DNA from: Rhodospirillaceae bacterium
GTDB taxonomy: Bacteria; Pseudomonadota; Alphaproteobacteria; Bin65
Direction of reading: 5' to 3'
Assembly: GCA_028819475.1 (NCBI GenBank)
Contig: JAPPLJ010000030.1
Location: 405,358-469,357, forward strand
DNA: 64,000 nucleotides
Shown here: positions 9,075 through 18,355 of the stretch, one piece after another
Numbering within the stretch: position 1 is the stretch's first letter
Layout: each line of letters begins with the position of its first letter
Notes under the pieces: model-generated
Seen by the model: only the letters and a program-made list of their open reading frames with translations
The model's database searches: none
What the model was told of the DNA's origin: nothing
Made by a program: the position numbers and the translations under genes

Positions 9075-9994
9075 GACAGGATCGTCCCGGCCGGAATGGC
9101 AAAGCCCCGTTGCAAGTCTGCGGCAGCCATCGGGTCCTTGCCCTGGCGCTGCACCCGGAGCGGCCGCAGGGCGCCCTCGCCGCAGGCGACCGTCAGGTTG
9201 CCGTCCAGCACCGTTCCGGGCGCGCCGGCCCCCTCGGAAAGTTCGGCGCACAGAACCCGGATGCGCTGGCCGCCCGCGTCGAAGAAGGCGCCGGGCGCGG
9301 GATCGAAAGCACGCACGGTCCGCTCGATATGCGCCGCCGGTTGCGACCAGTCGATCCGCGCTTCGGACTTGGCGATCTTGCGGGCGTAGGTGGCGCCCGA
9401 CCCGGGCTGAAGCCGCGGTGCGAGATCGCCTGCCGCTGTACCGTCGAGCCAGGCCAGCACCTCCGCCATCGCTTCCGCTCCCAGCGCCGCCAGTTCGTCG
9501 TGCAACCCGCCGGCGGTCGTGCCATCGGAAATCGGAACGCGCCGTTGCATCAGGATCGGCCCGGTATCGAGGCCCGCGTCCATTTGCATGATCGTGATTC
9601 CCGTCTCGGCGTCGCCGGCCTGGATCGCGCGCTGGATCGGCGCCGCGCCGCGCCAGCGCGGCAGCAGCGAGGCATGGATGTTGAGACAGCCGTGCACCGG
9701 CGTATCGAGAACCGCCTGGGGCAGGATCAGTCCGTAGGCGGCGACGATCGCCGCGTCCGCCTTCAGGGCTGTAAATTCCGCCACCGCCTCCTGTTCGGCA
9801 AACGAGGCCGGAGTGCGCACCGGCAGGCCCCGGCTCTCGGCCCAGACCTGGACCGGCGAAGGCCGCAGCGCCTTGCCCCGCCCGGCCCGGCGCGGCGGCC
9901 GGGTATAGACGCCAGCCAGGTCGTGCCCTGCCGCGGCCAGCGCCTTCACGGCCACGAGGGCGAATTCCGGCGTGCCCATGAAGATCAGCCGCAT
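9071..9994 (-). CDS. fmt: Methionyl-tRNA formyltransferase
   Basis: 307 residues. Formylates initiator Met-tRNA using 10-formyl-tetrahydrofolate. It begins MRLIFMGTPEFALVAV. The catalytic region contains NIHASLLPRWRGAAPIQRAI (Asn and His of the active site) and LDTGPIL, followed by the C-terminal OB-like domain that binds tRNA. It lies 55 bases downstream of def, the enzyme that removes the formyl group, and overlaps truA by four bases. Confidence 0.97.
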   Translation of the reverse strand: MRLIFMGTPEFALVAVKALAAAGHDLAGVYTRPPRRAGRGKALRPSPVQVWAESRGLPVRTPASFAEQEAVAEFTALKADAAIVAAYGLILPQAVLDTPVHGCLNIHASLLPRWRGAAPIQRAIQAGDAETGITIMQMDAGLDTGPILMQRRVPISDGTTAGGLHDELAALGAEAMAEVLAWLDGTAAGDLAPRLQPGSGATYARKIAKSEARIDWSQPAAHIERTVRAFDPAPGAFFDAGGQRIRVLCAELSEGAGAPGTVLDGNLTVACGEGALRPLRVQRQGKDPMAAADLQRGFAIPAGTILS

Positions 9995-10049
9995 GGCGGT
10001 TTCCGGGGATCGGTCCGACGCGGCCGGGCCGGCGGCCGGCCGGTCAGGA

Positions 10050-10580
10050 TTATGCGGGCGCCGCCTCTTTCGCGGCGAGCTTCTTCTCTTTCAGCAGCTT
10101 GCGCAGGATCATGTTGCGCTTTAGCGCGCTGATGTGATCGATGAACAGGATGCCGTCCAGATGATCGATTTCGTGCTGGACACAGGTCGCGAGCAGGCCG
10201 TCGGCGTGCAGCTCGCGGCTTGCGCCGTCGCGGTCGAGATAGCGGACCCGGACCTCAGCCGGCCTGACGACGTCGGCATAGTGTTCCGGGACGCTCAGGC
10301 ATCCCTCCTCGTGAGTATTGTCGTGGTCCGAGACCCAGAGGATTTCCGGGTTGGCGAGCACATGCGGCGCGGGCGGGCCATCCTTCTCCGAAACGTCGAC
10401 CACGATCACGCGCTTGAGAACGCCGACCTGTGGCGCAGCCAGGCCGATGCCCGGCGCGGCGTACATGGTCTCGAGCATGTCGTCCATCAGCCTGCGCACG
10501 CCGGCGTCGACCTTCTCGACGGGCCTGGATTTCTTCTTCAGACGCGGGTCGGGCGCGGTCAGGATCGGCAGCAGCGCCAT
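10050..10580 (-). CDS. def: Peptide deformylase
   Basis: 176 residues. Fe/Zn hydrolase that removes the N-formyl group from nascent proteins. All three family motifs are visible: GIGLAAPQ (about residues 45-52), EGCLSVPE (about 92-99; Cys is a metal ligand) and QHEIDHLDG (about 134-142; two His ligands and the catalytic Glu). It is first in def-fmt-truA on the minus strand and divergent from rmuC across 195 bases. Confidence 0.97.
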   Translation of the reverse strand: MALLPILTAPDPRLKKKSRPVEKVDAGVRRLMDDMLETMYAAPGIGLAAPQVGVLKRVIVVDVSEKDGPPAPHVLANPEILWVSDHDNTHEEGCLSVPEHYADVVRPAEVRVRYLDRDGASRELHADGLLATCVQHEIDHLDGILFIDHISALKRNMILRKLLKEKKLAAKEAAPA

Positions 10581-10775
10581 CGCGGAGTCACCCCGGAAAA
10601 GACCGGTTTCAAGCGTTTTTCATCGGGTCGCAGATAGGGCCGGCGGGCCGAAAGGTCAACGAAACGGCGGGCCTGGCCGGCCGGGGCCCGCCGGCGCGAA
10701 TCGCCCGGAAATGCGCCGCAATCCACAAGAAATAAGCATGGCCGGCGCACGGGCTTGTGATAGGAAGTTCGCGCC

Positions 10776-11870
10776 ATGACCGGAGCGGATCCCCTCACCC
10801 TGATCGTTCTGGGCGCAGCGGTTCTTCTTGCGCTGATCGTCCTGTTCGTCGCGCTGCGCGCCAGCCGCGGCCAAGCAGAGATCGCTGCGCAGCTCGGCCG
10901 CATGGCGGAGCAGCAGGACAACATCCGGGACTCCTTCCACACGCGCTTGCAGGAACAGGAACGGGCAATCTCCGAGCGGTTGGAAGGGGTTACCCGGCGG
11001 GTCGGCGCCAGCCTCGAAACCAGTACGGAAAAGACCGGCGAATCCCTGCAACAGATCCGCGAGCGCCTGGCGGTGATGGACCAGGCGCAGAAGAAGATCA
11101 CCGACCTGTCGGAGCAGATGGTTAGCTTGCAAGACATTCTGACCGACAAACAGGCACGCGGCGCGTTCGGCGAAATGCAACTGCGCGACCTGGTCGAGAG
11201 CATCCTTCCGCCGAGCACCTACGCCTTCCAGGCGACACTCGACAACGGCCGGCGGCCCGATTGCCTGCTTAATTTGCCGGACCCGCCCGGCCCGATCGCC
11301 ATCGACGCCAAGTTTCCGCTGGAGAGCTGGCAGAAGTTGCAGAAGGCCGAGACTAAACAAGAGCGCGACCAAGCGGGACGCGATTTCAGCCGGGACATCG
11401 GCAACCACGTCCGCGATATCCGGGAACGATACATCGTGCCCGGCGAGACCGGCGACGCGGCGCTGATGTTCCTGCCGTCGGAGAGCGTCTATGCCGAACT
11501 GCACGCCAACCATGCCAACGCCGTCGAGCAGAGCTTCCGGCAAAAGGTCTTCATCGTCTCGCCGACGACATTGTGGGCGACGCTCAACACGGTGCGCGCC
11601 GTGTTCCGCGACGTGCGGATGCGCGAGCAGGCCCACCTGATCCAGAAAGAGGTCGAGACCATGATTGCCGACGTCGGCCGGCTCGACGACCGGGTCGGCA
11701 AACTGGCGACGCATTTCGACCAGGCGAAGCGGGATATCGACCAAATCCAGATTTCGACGGGCAAGATCGCCAACCGCGGCGAGAAGATCTCCGAACTGGA
11801 CCTCGAGCAGGAGGATGGCGCGGCCGACAGCCAGGCGCCGGGCCGGCTCTCCGCCCCGCCCGCCGGCTGA
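10776..11870 (+). CDS. rmuC: DNA recombination protein RmuC
   Basis: 364 residues. RmuC-family proteins are predicted nucleases that limit inversions at short inverted repeats. It has one N-terminal membrane helix (about residues 8-27), a long coiled coil (about 35-120), and the conserved core with GAFGEMQLRDLVESILPPS, AIDAKFPLESW and MFLPSESVYAEL. The C-terminal third is again helical. The carotenoid-oxygenase gene follows 40 bases later on the same strand. Confidence 0.9.
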   Translation: MTGADPLTLIVLGAAVLLALIVLFVALRASRGQAEIAAQLGRMAEQQDNIRDSFHTRLQEQERAISERLEGVTRRVGASLETSTEKTGESLQQIRERLAVMDQAQKKITDLSEQMVSLQDILTDKQARGAFGEMQLRDLVESILPPSTYAFQATLDNGRRPDCLLNLPDPPGPIAIDAKFPLESWQKLQKAETKQERDQAGRDFSRDIGNHVRDIRERYIVPGETGDAALMFLPSESVYAELHANHANAVEQSFRQKVFIVSPTTLWATLNTVRAVFRDVRMREQAHLIQKEVETMIADVGRLDDRVGKLATHFDQAKRDIDQIQISTGKIANRGEKISELDLEQEDGAADSQAPGRLSAPPAG

Positions 11871-11910
11871 AGCGCCGCGCCGGCAACGGGCCCCGGGCCG
11901 AGGATACGCC

Positions 11911-13329
11911 ATGGACATGACGATCAACGACCTCAATCCTTATCTCCAAGGTCTCTATGCGCCGGTCGAAAGGGAAATCGTGGCGGCGGATCTGGAGGTC
12001 GTGGGCGAAATTCCGCGCGACCTGTTCGGCGGCTACTGCCGCAACGGCCCCAATCCTGCGCGGCCGCCCACCGGCATGCATCACTGGTTCGACGGCGACG
12101 CTATGATCCATGCCGTCTGGTTCGAGGACGGCAGGGCGACCTACCGCAACCGCTATGTCCGGACCAAGGACCATCTCGCCGGGCTTGCCGGGGAATGCGC
12201 AGCCGGGGGAATCCTGGAACCTGCGAGCCGCGGGCGCGACGGAACGGCATACAAGGATACGGCGAACACCGACCTCGTCGTCCACAACGGCGCGCTGATG
12301 GCGCTCTGGTATATCTGCGGCGCGCCGGTCCGGGTCGATCCGCTGACACTCGAGACGATCGGGGAGGAGACCTTCTCCGGCCGGCTGCCGCGCCGGGTCT
12401 CCGCTCACGCCAAGACCGACGGCCGGACCGGCGAGCTCCTGTTCTTCGACTATGCGCTGTACGAGCCGTGGATGTCGTTCGGCGTCGTCGGCGCCGACAA
12501 CGAACTGAAGCATTTCACGCAGATCGAACTGCCCGGCCCGCGCCTGCCGCACGACATGGGCATCACGGAGAATTACGCGATCCTGCACGACCTCCCGGTG
12601 ATCTTCACAGAGCGGGGGATGCTGCAGGGCCTGTGGACCATCCACCAGCCGCGCGACCTGCCGACCCGGTTCGGCGTTCTGCCGCGCACCGGACGCGGCG
12701 ACGAAATCCGGTGGTTCGAGACCGATCCCTGTTACATCTATCATGTGGTCAATTGCTGGGAGGATGGCGACGAGGTCGTCATGCACGCCTGCAGGATGAT
12801 CCCGAACGACCTTGCGCCGGACGCGCAATACGGCGCCTACGCGCCCATGGTGGCGCTGCTGGCGCTGCACGCCGTTCCGGTTGAATGGCGCATGAACCTG
12901 AAGACCGGCGGGATCGCCGAGCGCCAGCTCGACGACCGGCTCGGCGAGTTTCCGGCGGTGAACCAGGACTGGGTCGGCCGCAAGGGCCGCCACTCCTACC
13001 ATGTTTCCCTGGAAGGCTCCGGCATGCTCCTGTTCGACGGGCTGCTGAAATACGACCTGGAAACCGGCGGCTGCGTCGAGCACCGCTTCGCGCCGGGCGT
13101 GTACGGTTCCGAAGCCGTCTTCGCGCCCCGGCCCGGCGCCGCCGAAGAGGATGACGGCTATGTCGTCACCGTCACAGCCGACCGGGCGGACGGCCGCTCC
13201 GAAGCGCAGGTCTTCGACGCGCGGGCGCTCGACGCCGGACCGCTCGCGCGGGTGAAGTTACCGCAGCGCGTGCCACTCGGCTTCCACGCCACCTGGGCGA
13301 GCGGCGAGCGGGTCGGAATCGCGGCATAA
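11911..13329 (+). CDS. Carotenoid oxygenase (RPE65) family dioxygenase
   Basis: 472 residues. The family uses Fe(II) held by four histidines to cleave C=C bonds in carotenoids, apocarotenoids or lignin-type stilbenes. All four His regions can be matched: SAHAKTD (near 165), LPHDMGITENYAILHD (near 215), YHVVNCWEDGDEVVMHA (near 280) and the C-terminal GFHATW (near 460). The N-terminus contains the family's GEIPRDLFGGYCRNGPNPA. I chose the ATG at 11911, which has a GAGGA just upstream; the frame runs further upstream only as a shadow of rmuC. No carotenoid synthesis genes are nearby, so a stilbene- or lignin-derived substrate is as likely as a carotenoid. Confidence 0.87.
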   Translation: MDMTINDLNPYLQGLYAPVEREIVAADLEVVGEIPRDLFGGYCRNGPNPARPPTGMHHWFDGDAMIHAVWFEDGRATYRNRYVRTKDHLAGLAGECAAGGILEPASRGRDGTAYKDTANTDLVVHNGALMALWYICGAPVRVDPLTLETIGEETFSGRLPRRVSAHAKTDGRTGELLFFDYALYEPWMSFGVVGADNELKHFTQIELPGPRLPHDMGITENYAILHDLPVIFTERGMLQGLWTIHQPRDLPTRFGVLPRTGRGDEIRWFETDPCYIYHVVNCWEDGDEVVMHACRMIPNDLAPDAQYGAYAPMVALLALHAVPVEWRMNLKTGGIAERQLDDRLGEFPAVNQDWVGRKGRHSYHVSLEGSGMLLFDGLLKYDLETGGCVEHRFAPGVYGSEAVFAPRPGAAEEDDGYVVTVTADRADGRSEAQVFDARALDAGPLARVKLPQRVPLGFHATWASGERVGIAA

Positions 13330-13456
13330 GGGCGGCCGGGCCGGACAGGCCGGCAACGACCGCCTCATTCACAGGAAGCGCCGCCGCGCAGGCGGCGCAG
13401 CGTGCCGACCCGATTGCCGCGCCGGGCGGATCGCCGGACGAAGGTCGAGGATGCGG

Positions 13457-13741
13457 TCAGCCCGACTTTTCGGTTGTCGGATCGATCATCTTGCCGATGG
13501 CCGTCACCCTGGTCGCCGGGAAGCCGCTGATTTCCGCGTGCTTGTGAATGAGATCCTCGTTCTTCGCCAAGTAGACGCAGAATGTCTTGTCCGCCGCAAC
13601 GTAGTTTTCCACCCACTGGATGTCCGGACCGAGCTGGGCCAGGACCTCGTTCGACTTTGCGGCGGCCTCGGCGAGCTGCTGGCGTTCGAGGGTTCCGACC
13701 TCGGGGATGTCGCGTTCGATGATGAATTTGTTGAGCGCCAT
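13457..13741 (-). CDS. DUF4242 (SCO4226-like) small protein
   Basis: 94 residues resembling the DUF4242 family, whose studied member SCO4226 is a small ferredoxin-like-fold protein that binds nickel. The beginning FIIERDIPEVGTLE and the middle VENYVAADKTFCVYLA match the family pattern, followed by HKHAEISGFPATRV with conserved histidines. It stands alone on the minus strand, 99 bases downstream of the 2-hydroxyacid dehydrogenase gene. The role here is unknown. Confidence 0.75.
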   Translation of the reverse strand: MALNKFIIERDIPEVGTLERQQLAEAAAKSNEVLAQLGPDIQWVENYVAADKTFCVYLAKNEDLIHKHAEISGFPATRVTAIGKMIDPTTEKSG

Positions 13742-13840
13742 GACGTCCTCCTGTGTTTCCGTCTGAAATTACCACAATCCGGTCTGCGGCTCACTCGCAG
13801 CTGATCGCGCAGTTTCAAAACGCGAGGAACGGCCGGGCCG

Positions 13841-14770
13841 CTAATAACCGGCGGTGCGGTCGACTTCCTGAAGCAGCGGCCGGCCGGCCTCGCAGCGCCT
13901 GATGTTGGCGACGATCTGTGGCGCCAGTTGCGCGATGTTTGGGCGTCGCGCGACATGGGGCATGACGGTCACCCCGGGGTGATCCCAGAGCGGGCTGTCC
14001 GGCGGCAGCGGCTCGGGGGAATGCGCATCGAGGGCGGCGTGGCAGAGATGGCCCGAATCCAGTGCCGCGATCAGGTCGCCGGTCACCACATGCTCGCCGC
14101 GGCCGATATTGATGACCATGCCGCCCTCGGGCATTTTTGCAAACGCCGCCGCATTCAGGATGCCGCGGGTCTTCCCGGTCAGGGGCAGCAGGCAGACGAC
14201 GATGTCCGAGCGCTCGAGGATCGCGTCGAACCGGCCGGCGCCGGCGTAGACGGGGATCTCCGCACCGGGCTTGGGCGTCCGCGTCCAGGCGGCGACATCG
14301 AAGCCCATGTCGCGCAGGATACGGGCCGGTTTCCGCGCCATGACCCCGTAGCCGAGGAAGCCGACGGTGCGGTCCTCGGGCCGTTTCTGCCGGATCTCCC
14401 GCCATTCCCTGCGGGCCTGGCGCTCCCGGTAGGTCGGCATGTTGCGATGCAGCCGCAGCACATGCATGACGACGTATTCGGTCATCATCGGATCGCCGTC
14501 TTCCGGCTCCAGTTTGGAGAGAGGAACGTCCGGCAGCCCGGGATGCCCGATGAAGCCGTCGACCCCCGCCTGACGAGTCAGCATCGCCTTAAGGTTCGGG
14601 AATTCCGGCCATTCGTCCGGGGCGGGGCGGGTGAAGGCCAGATACTCGATATCGGCCGGGTCGCCGACATCGGGCCAGAAGCGCACGTCCAGGTCCGGCA
14701 ATTCGGCATTGACGGCCGCTCGCCAGTCCTCGGGCGTTCCCATCTTGAGGTCGATTATCAGCAGCGCCAT
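13841..14770 (-). CDS. Glyoxylate/hydroxypyruvate reductase A-type D-2-hydroxyacid dehydrogenase
   Basis: 309 residues. NAD(P)H-linked reduction of glyoxylate or hydroxypyruvate (GhrA-like) is the likely reaction. The Rossmann segment reads VGFLGYGVMA near residue 135, so the last Gly of the usual GxGxxG is Ala. NIGRGEHVVTGDL (near 225) and the catalytic region ALDAHSPEPLPPDSPLW with a later PHVARRPN (His) are present. The substrate cannot be fixed from sequence, so no gene symbol is given. Confidence 0.82.
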   Translation of the reverse strand: MALLIIDLKMGTPEDWRAAVNAELPDLDVRFWPDVGDPADIEYLAFTRPAPDEWPEFPNLKAMLTRQAGVDGFIGHPGLPDVPLSKLEPEDGDPMMTEYVVMHVLRLHRNMPTYRERQARREWREIRQKRPEDRTVGFLGYGVMARKPARILRDMGFDVAAWTRTPKPGAEIPVYAGAGRFDAILERSDIVVCLLPLTGKTRGILNAAAFAKMPEGGMVINIGRGEHVVTGDLIAALDSGHLCHAALDAHSPEPLPPDSPLWDHPGVTVMPHVARRPNIAQLAPQIVANIRRCEAGRPLLQEVDRTAGY

Positions 14771-14932
14771 GGTCTTTCGCTCCGGCCGGAATGACTGATT
14801 TGATCGACCGTATGTGCGAGCGTGTCAAAAGATAATCGGCGAAGGGTTCAGGACAGCGAAACCGGCGCCACTCCGATCCCGGCGCGGCGCGGGAGGGGCT
14901 CATCCGGGCCCCTGTCCTGTTTCGCCTGCCGC

Positions 14933-15319
14933 TCAGTCCCCGATGTGGGCGGTGGACGCGATCTCGACCAGGAACTCCGGTTTCACCAGATCGGCGCGAA
15001 TGCAGTAGCGGGCCGGCGGATCGGCGGGGAAATACTCCCGGTACACCTCGTTCATTCCGGCATAGTCGCCGAGGTCGCTCAGGAAAATCTGGTTGAAGGT
15101 AATGTCCGCCAAGGACCCTCCGGCCGCTTCCAGGACCGCCTTGATCGCCTCCAGGACGTGCCGCGTCTGCGCCTTCACGTCGCCCGCGCCGACCAGGTTG
15201 CCCCCGGCGTCGAGGGCGACAATACCCGAAACATACACGGCATCGCCGGCGCGCGCGCCGGGCGAATAGGGTGCAAGCGGGGGCGCGGAGCCCTCCGGAA
15301 CGATTATCTCGTATGGCAT
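14933..15319 (-). CDS. RidA/YjgF/Rut C-like family protein
   Basis: 128 residues, the usual length for the trimeric Rid family, whose members hydrolyse reactive enamine/imine intermediates or take part in catabolic pathways. [12 protein letters not shown] near the N-terminus, [20 protein letters not shown] in the middle and the final [14 protein letters not shown] fit. The Arg near residue 105 (ARYCIRADL) occupies the usual substrate-binding position. No rut or pyrimidine-degradation genes are nearby. Same strand as ccoS but separated from it by 119 bases. Confidence 0.85.
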   Translation of the reverse strand: MPYEIIVPEGSAPPLAPYSPGARAGDAVYVSGIVALDAGGNLVGAGDVKAQTRHVLEAIKAVLEAAGGSLADITFNQIFLSDLGDYAGMNEVYREYFPADPPARYCIRADLVKPEFLVEIASTAHIGD

Positions 15320-15438
15320 GCGTTTCTCTCCTTCTGGTGGTTGGCTCGCAACGGGGCCGCGCGGCGATTATACAGGGCGGCCGGCCCGCAGACAGCTTCC
15401 GCGACACCAACGGCACGGCGCGGGTACCGGGCTGCCGC

Positions 15439-15588
15439 CTACTCCGGTTCGTCGTCGTCGAGCAGAATGCGTTCGGCCGCGCCTTCGGGGTCGTCGAACT
15501 GGCCCGAGCGCGTCGCCCAAAGGAAGCCGATCAGGCCAATCCCGCCGAGCAGCAGCGCGATCGGGATCAGGTAGACCAGCACGCTCAT
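15439..15588 (-). CDS. ccoS: cbb3-type cytochrome oxidase assembly protein CcoS
   Basis: 49-residue single-span membrane protein required for inserting cofactors into cbb3 oxidase. One hydrophobic segment (about residues 4-24, MSVLVYLIPIALLLGGIG) is followed by a short acidic tail with the family's FDDPEGAAERIL. I chose the ATG at 15588, which overlaps the ccoI stop as ATGA; a longer upstream reading only runs into ccoI. It is last of the eight cco genes. Confidence 0.9.
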   Translation of the reverse strand: MSVLVYLIPIALLLGGIGLIGFLWATRSGQFDDPEGAAERILLDDDEPE

Positions 15589-17855
15589 CGGGACGCCTCT
15601 GCCGCCCGGCGCGACCGGCCGGCCAGCCGGATTGCGTTCAGTACAACGACGATGGACGAGCCCGACATGCACAGCGCCGCGACCAACGGCGTGACCAGCC
15701 CGGCGACGGCGAGCGGAACGGCGAACAGGTTGTAGCCGACGGCAAGTCCGATGTTCTGACGGACCAGCGCCTGCGCCCGGCGCGCGACGGTCAGCGCCTC
15801 CGCCACCGGCTGCAGCGACCGGCTCTGGAATACGATGTCTGCGGCGACCTGGGCGATGTCCGCCGCGCCCGACGGTGAGATCGAGGCATGGGCGGCGGCA
15901 AGCGCCGGCGCGTCGTTCAGTCCGTCGCCGACCATCAGGACTCGGGCGCCGGCTTCACGCAGGGACGCCAGCGCCGCCAGCTTGTCCTGTGGCATGCATC
16001 CGCCGCGCCAGTCCTTGATGCCAACGGCGGCGGCGACGGCGGCCACCGCGTCCGGCCGATCGCCGGACAGCAGCACCGGGCGGAGGCCGGCATTGCGCAG
16101 GATCGCGACCGTCCGGGCCGCGTCCGGGCGCAGGGCGTCCTCAAAGCGGAAACGGACCGGCGCCGCTCCGGGCCGGGAGAGCCAGATCTCGCTACCGGGC
16201 GCGGAAGTGCCGCCGGCGGGGTCTTCGGCAATGCCGCACCAGTCCGCCCGGCCGAGCCGGATATCGCCTTGCCCGGTCGCCAGGCTCAGGCCGCAGCCCG
16301 GCGTTTCGGCGACTCCCGCCGCCGGAGCGATAGCGGGCGCGGCGGCGCAGAGCGCGCGCGACAGCGGATGGCGGCTGTTCGCGGCGAGCGAGGCTGCCAG
16401 TTCCAGCGCCTCCCCGGAAACCGCCTCACTATCGACCAGCGCCGGCGCGCCGAGGGTGAGGGTCCCCGTCTTGTCGAAGACGACGGTATCCGCGGCGGCA
16501 AGGCGCTCCAGCGCGTCGCCGGACTTGACGAGCACGCCCCGGCGCAGCAGCCGGCCCGTCGCCACGACCTGGACGACCGGCACGGCCAGGCCGAGCGCGC
16601 AGGGGCAGGTGACGATCAGCACGGCGATGGCGATCAGCAGGGCGGGCTGCCAGGCCATTCCGCCAAGCAGAATCCAGCCGAGAAATGCCAGCAGCGCCAG
16701 CGTGTGGACCACCGGTGCGTAGAGGCGGGACACCCGGTCTGCCAGCGCGACATAGTCCGACTTGCGTTGTTCGGCGGCTTCGGTGAGCCGGACGATATCG
16801 GCCAGCACCGTCCCGTCGCCGGCCGCGGTGACCTCGACCTCGATCGGCCCGGTGAGATTGACGGCGCCGGCATGGACCGCCGCACCGGGCTCAACGGGAA
16901 TGGCTGCAGATTCGCCGGTCATCAGGCTGGCGTCGATCTCCGACCGGCCGCGGCGGACGATGCCGTCGGCGGCCAGCCGCTCGCCCGCCGCTACCGCAAG
17001 CCTCATGCCCGCCGCAAGTTCCGCAGCGGGTATTTGACTGGTCAGCCCGTCCGCACCGATCACCGTTACGCGGCCATCCTGCAGCGCGATCAGCCGGGCC
17101 GCGGCGGACTGCGCCTGACGCCGGGCGCGCCGGTCGAGAAAGCGCCCGATCAGCAGGAAGAACAACAGGGCGATGGCAGAATCGAAATAGGCATGCGGCC
17201 CGCCGCGGATCGTTTCCCACAGGCTGACTCCGGCCGCCAGCGTCACCGCGAGCGCAATCGGCACGTCCATGTTGGTCCGGCCGGCGCGCAGGGCCTTCAG
17301 CGCCGAGCGGAAGAAGGGCCGCCCGGCCCAAGCCAGCGCCGGCAGGGCGATCAGCGCCGAGAACCAGTGGAACAGACTGCGGGTCTCGGCCGCCATGCCT
17401 TCGGCGTGGCCCGTCCAGATCGACAGCGACAGCAGCATGACATTGGCCGCGGCGAAACCGGCGACTGCCATGCAGCGGACCATCTCCCGTTCTTCCGCGG
17501 CGGTCCGGACCGGCAGGCTTTCTGGCACGAGGATCGAGGCGTCATAGCCGGCAGCGCGCAGAGCGGCGACGAAGCGTTCGCCGGAACCCTGGCCTTTGGC
17601 CGAGTCCGGTCCCAATGCGCCGGCCTCCGCGTCGCGCCAGCGGACGCGCACCCGCCCCTGGGTCAGGTTCGCCCGGGCCCAATCGACTCCGGGCAACGCA
17701 GCGAGGGCCCCTTCGACCTTCGCGATGCAGGCGCCGCAATGCATGCCGTCCACATGCAGGCTGACCTCGCGGATCGCGGGTAACGATGCAGGATCGTCGC
17801 GCCCTCCCGGCGCCCGCGGCACGGCGGCTGCGGCCGTATCGGACGAGGCGGCCAT
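15585..17855 (-). CDS. ccoI: Copper-transporting P1B-type ATPase CcoI/FixI
   Basis: 756 residues. Pumps copper across the inner membrane for assembly of the CuB centre of cbb3 oxidase. An N-terminal heavy-metal-binding domain has GMHCGAC (about residues 37-43). The ion path CPC is in TCPCALGLAVP, the phosphorylated Asp in DKTGTLT, and the hinge in VGDGLNDAPALA. I chose the ATG at 17855 because it overlaps the ccoH stop (TGATG). It sits between ccoH and ccoS in the standard ccoGHIS order. Confidence 0.95.
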   Translation of the reverse strand: MAASSDTAAAAVPRAPGGRDDPASLPAIREVSLHVDGMHCGACIAKVEGALAALPGVDWARANLTQGRVRVRWRDAEAGALGPDSAKGQGSGERFVAALRAAGYDASILVPESLPVRTAAEEREMVRCMAVAGFAAANVMLLSLSIWTGHAEGMAAETRSLFHWFSALIALPALAWAGRPFFRSALKALRAGRTNMDVPIALAVTLAAGVSLWETIRGGPHAYFDSAIALLFFLLIGRFLDRRARRQAQSAAARLIALQDGRVTVIGADGLTSQIPAAELAAGMRLAVAAGERLAADGIVRRGRSEIDASLMTGESAAIPVEPGAAVHAGAVNLTGPIEVEVTAAGDGTVLADIVRLTEAAEQRKSDYVALADRVSRLYAPVVHTLALLAFLGWILLGGMAWQPALLIAIAVLIVTCPCALGLAVPVVQVVATGRLLRRGVLVKSGDALERLAAADTVVFDKTGTLTLGAPALVDSEAVSGEALELAASLAANSRHPLSRALCAAAPAIAPAAGVAETPGCGLSLATGQGDIRLGRADWCGIAEDPAGGTSAPGSEIWLSRPGAAPVRFRFEDALRPDAARTVAILRNAGLRPVLLSGDRPDAVAAVAAAVGIKDWRGGCMPQDKLAALASLREAGARVLMVGDGLNDAPALAAAHASISPSGAADIAQVAADIVFQSRSLQPVAEALTVARRAQALVRQNIGLAVGYNLFAVPLAVAGLVTPLVAALCMSGSSIVVVLNAIRLAGRSRRAAEASR

Positions 17856-18355
17856 CAGTCCAGGACGAAGCGGCGCTCGGCCGTTATCCGGTCGCCGCCC
17901 AGCGCAATATGGAACAGGACCTGCCACTGGCCGGCACGCGGCGCGCGGACCGGCGCGACGTAGCGGCCGTCGCCGTGCGGCTTCATCGCTACCGTGAAGT
18001 CGAGCCCCCTTTCGATGGGCCGGCGGAATTCCGCGCGCACGGTCGCCGACGACAGCGGTGCCCCGGCCTTGTCGTGCAGCGCCAGGACCAGGCTCCTCTC
18101 GGCCGCGGCCCCGTCCAGCCGGGCGGCGACATGCCAGCCCAGCGCGGCCGCCTTCCGCTTCGCCGCCAGCTGCTCGTTGAAGCCGAGACCGCGCCGGTAG
18201 GCGTCGTCGGTCGAAACGCCGGTGAAACTGTCGAAGGCGAAAAAGACCATGATGGCGTTCGCCGCCAGGACAACGACGAAGCCCCAGACGAATGTCCAGG
18301 GAATCCAGAGGCTGCGCCTTGCGCGCGCGTCGCCCAGCTTCGGCCGGTCCGTCAT
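17855..18355 (-). CDS. ccoH: cbb3 oxidase assembly protein CcoH/FixH
   Basis: 166 residues. One N-terminal membrane helix (about residues 17-40, IPWTFVWGFVVVLAANAIM) is followed by a periplasmic beta-rich domain. The AFDSFTGVSTDDAYRRGLGFN segment after the helix is typical of FixH. CcoH stabilises the young oxidase complex. The ATG at 18355 overlaps the ccoG stop (ATGA), and its own stop overlaps the ccoI start. Confidence 0.92.
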   Translation of the reverse strand: MTDRPKLGDARARRSLWIPWTFVWGFVVVLAANAIMVFFAFDSFTGVSTDDAYRRGLGFNEQLAAKRKAAALGWHVAARLDGAAAERSLVLALHDKAGAPLSSATVRAEFRRPIERGLDFTVAMKPHGDGRYVAPVRAPRAGQWQVLFHIALGGDRITAERRFVLD

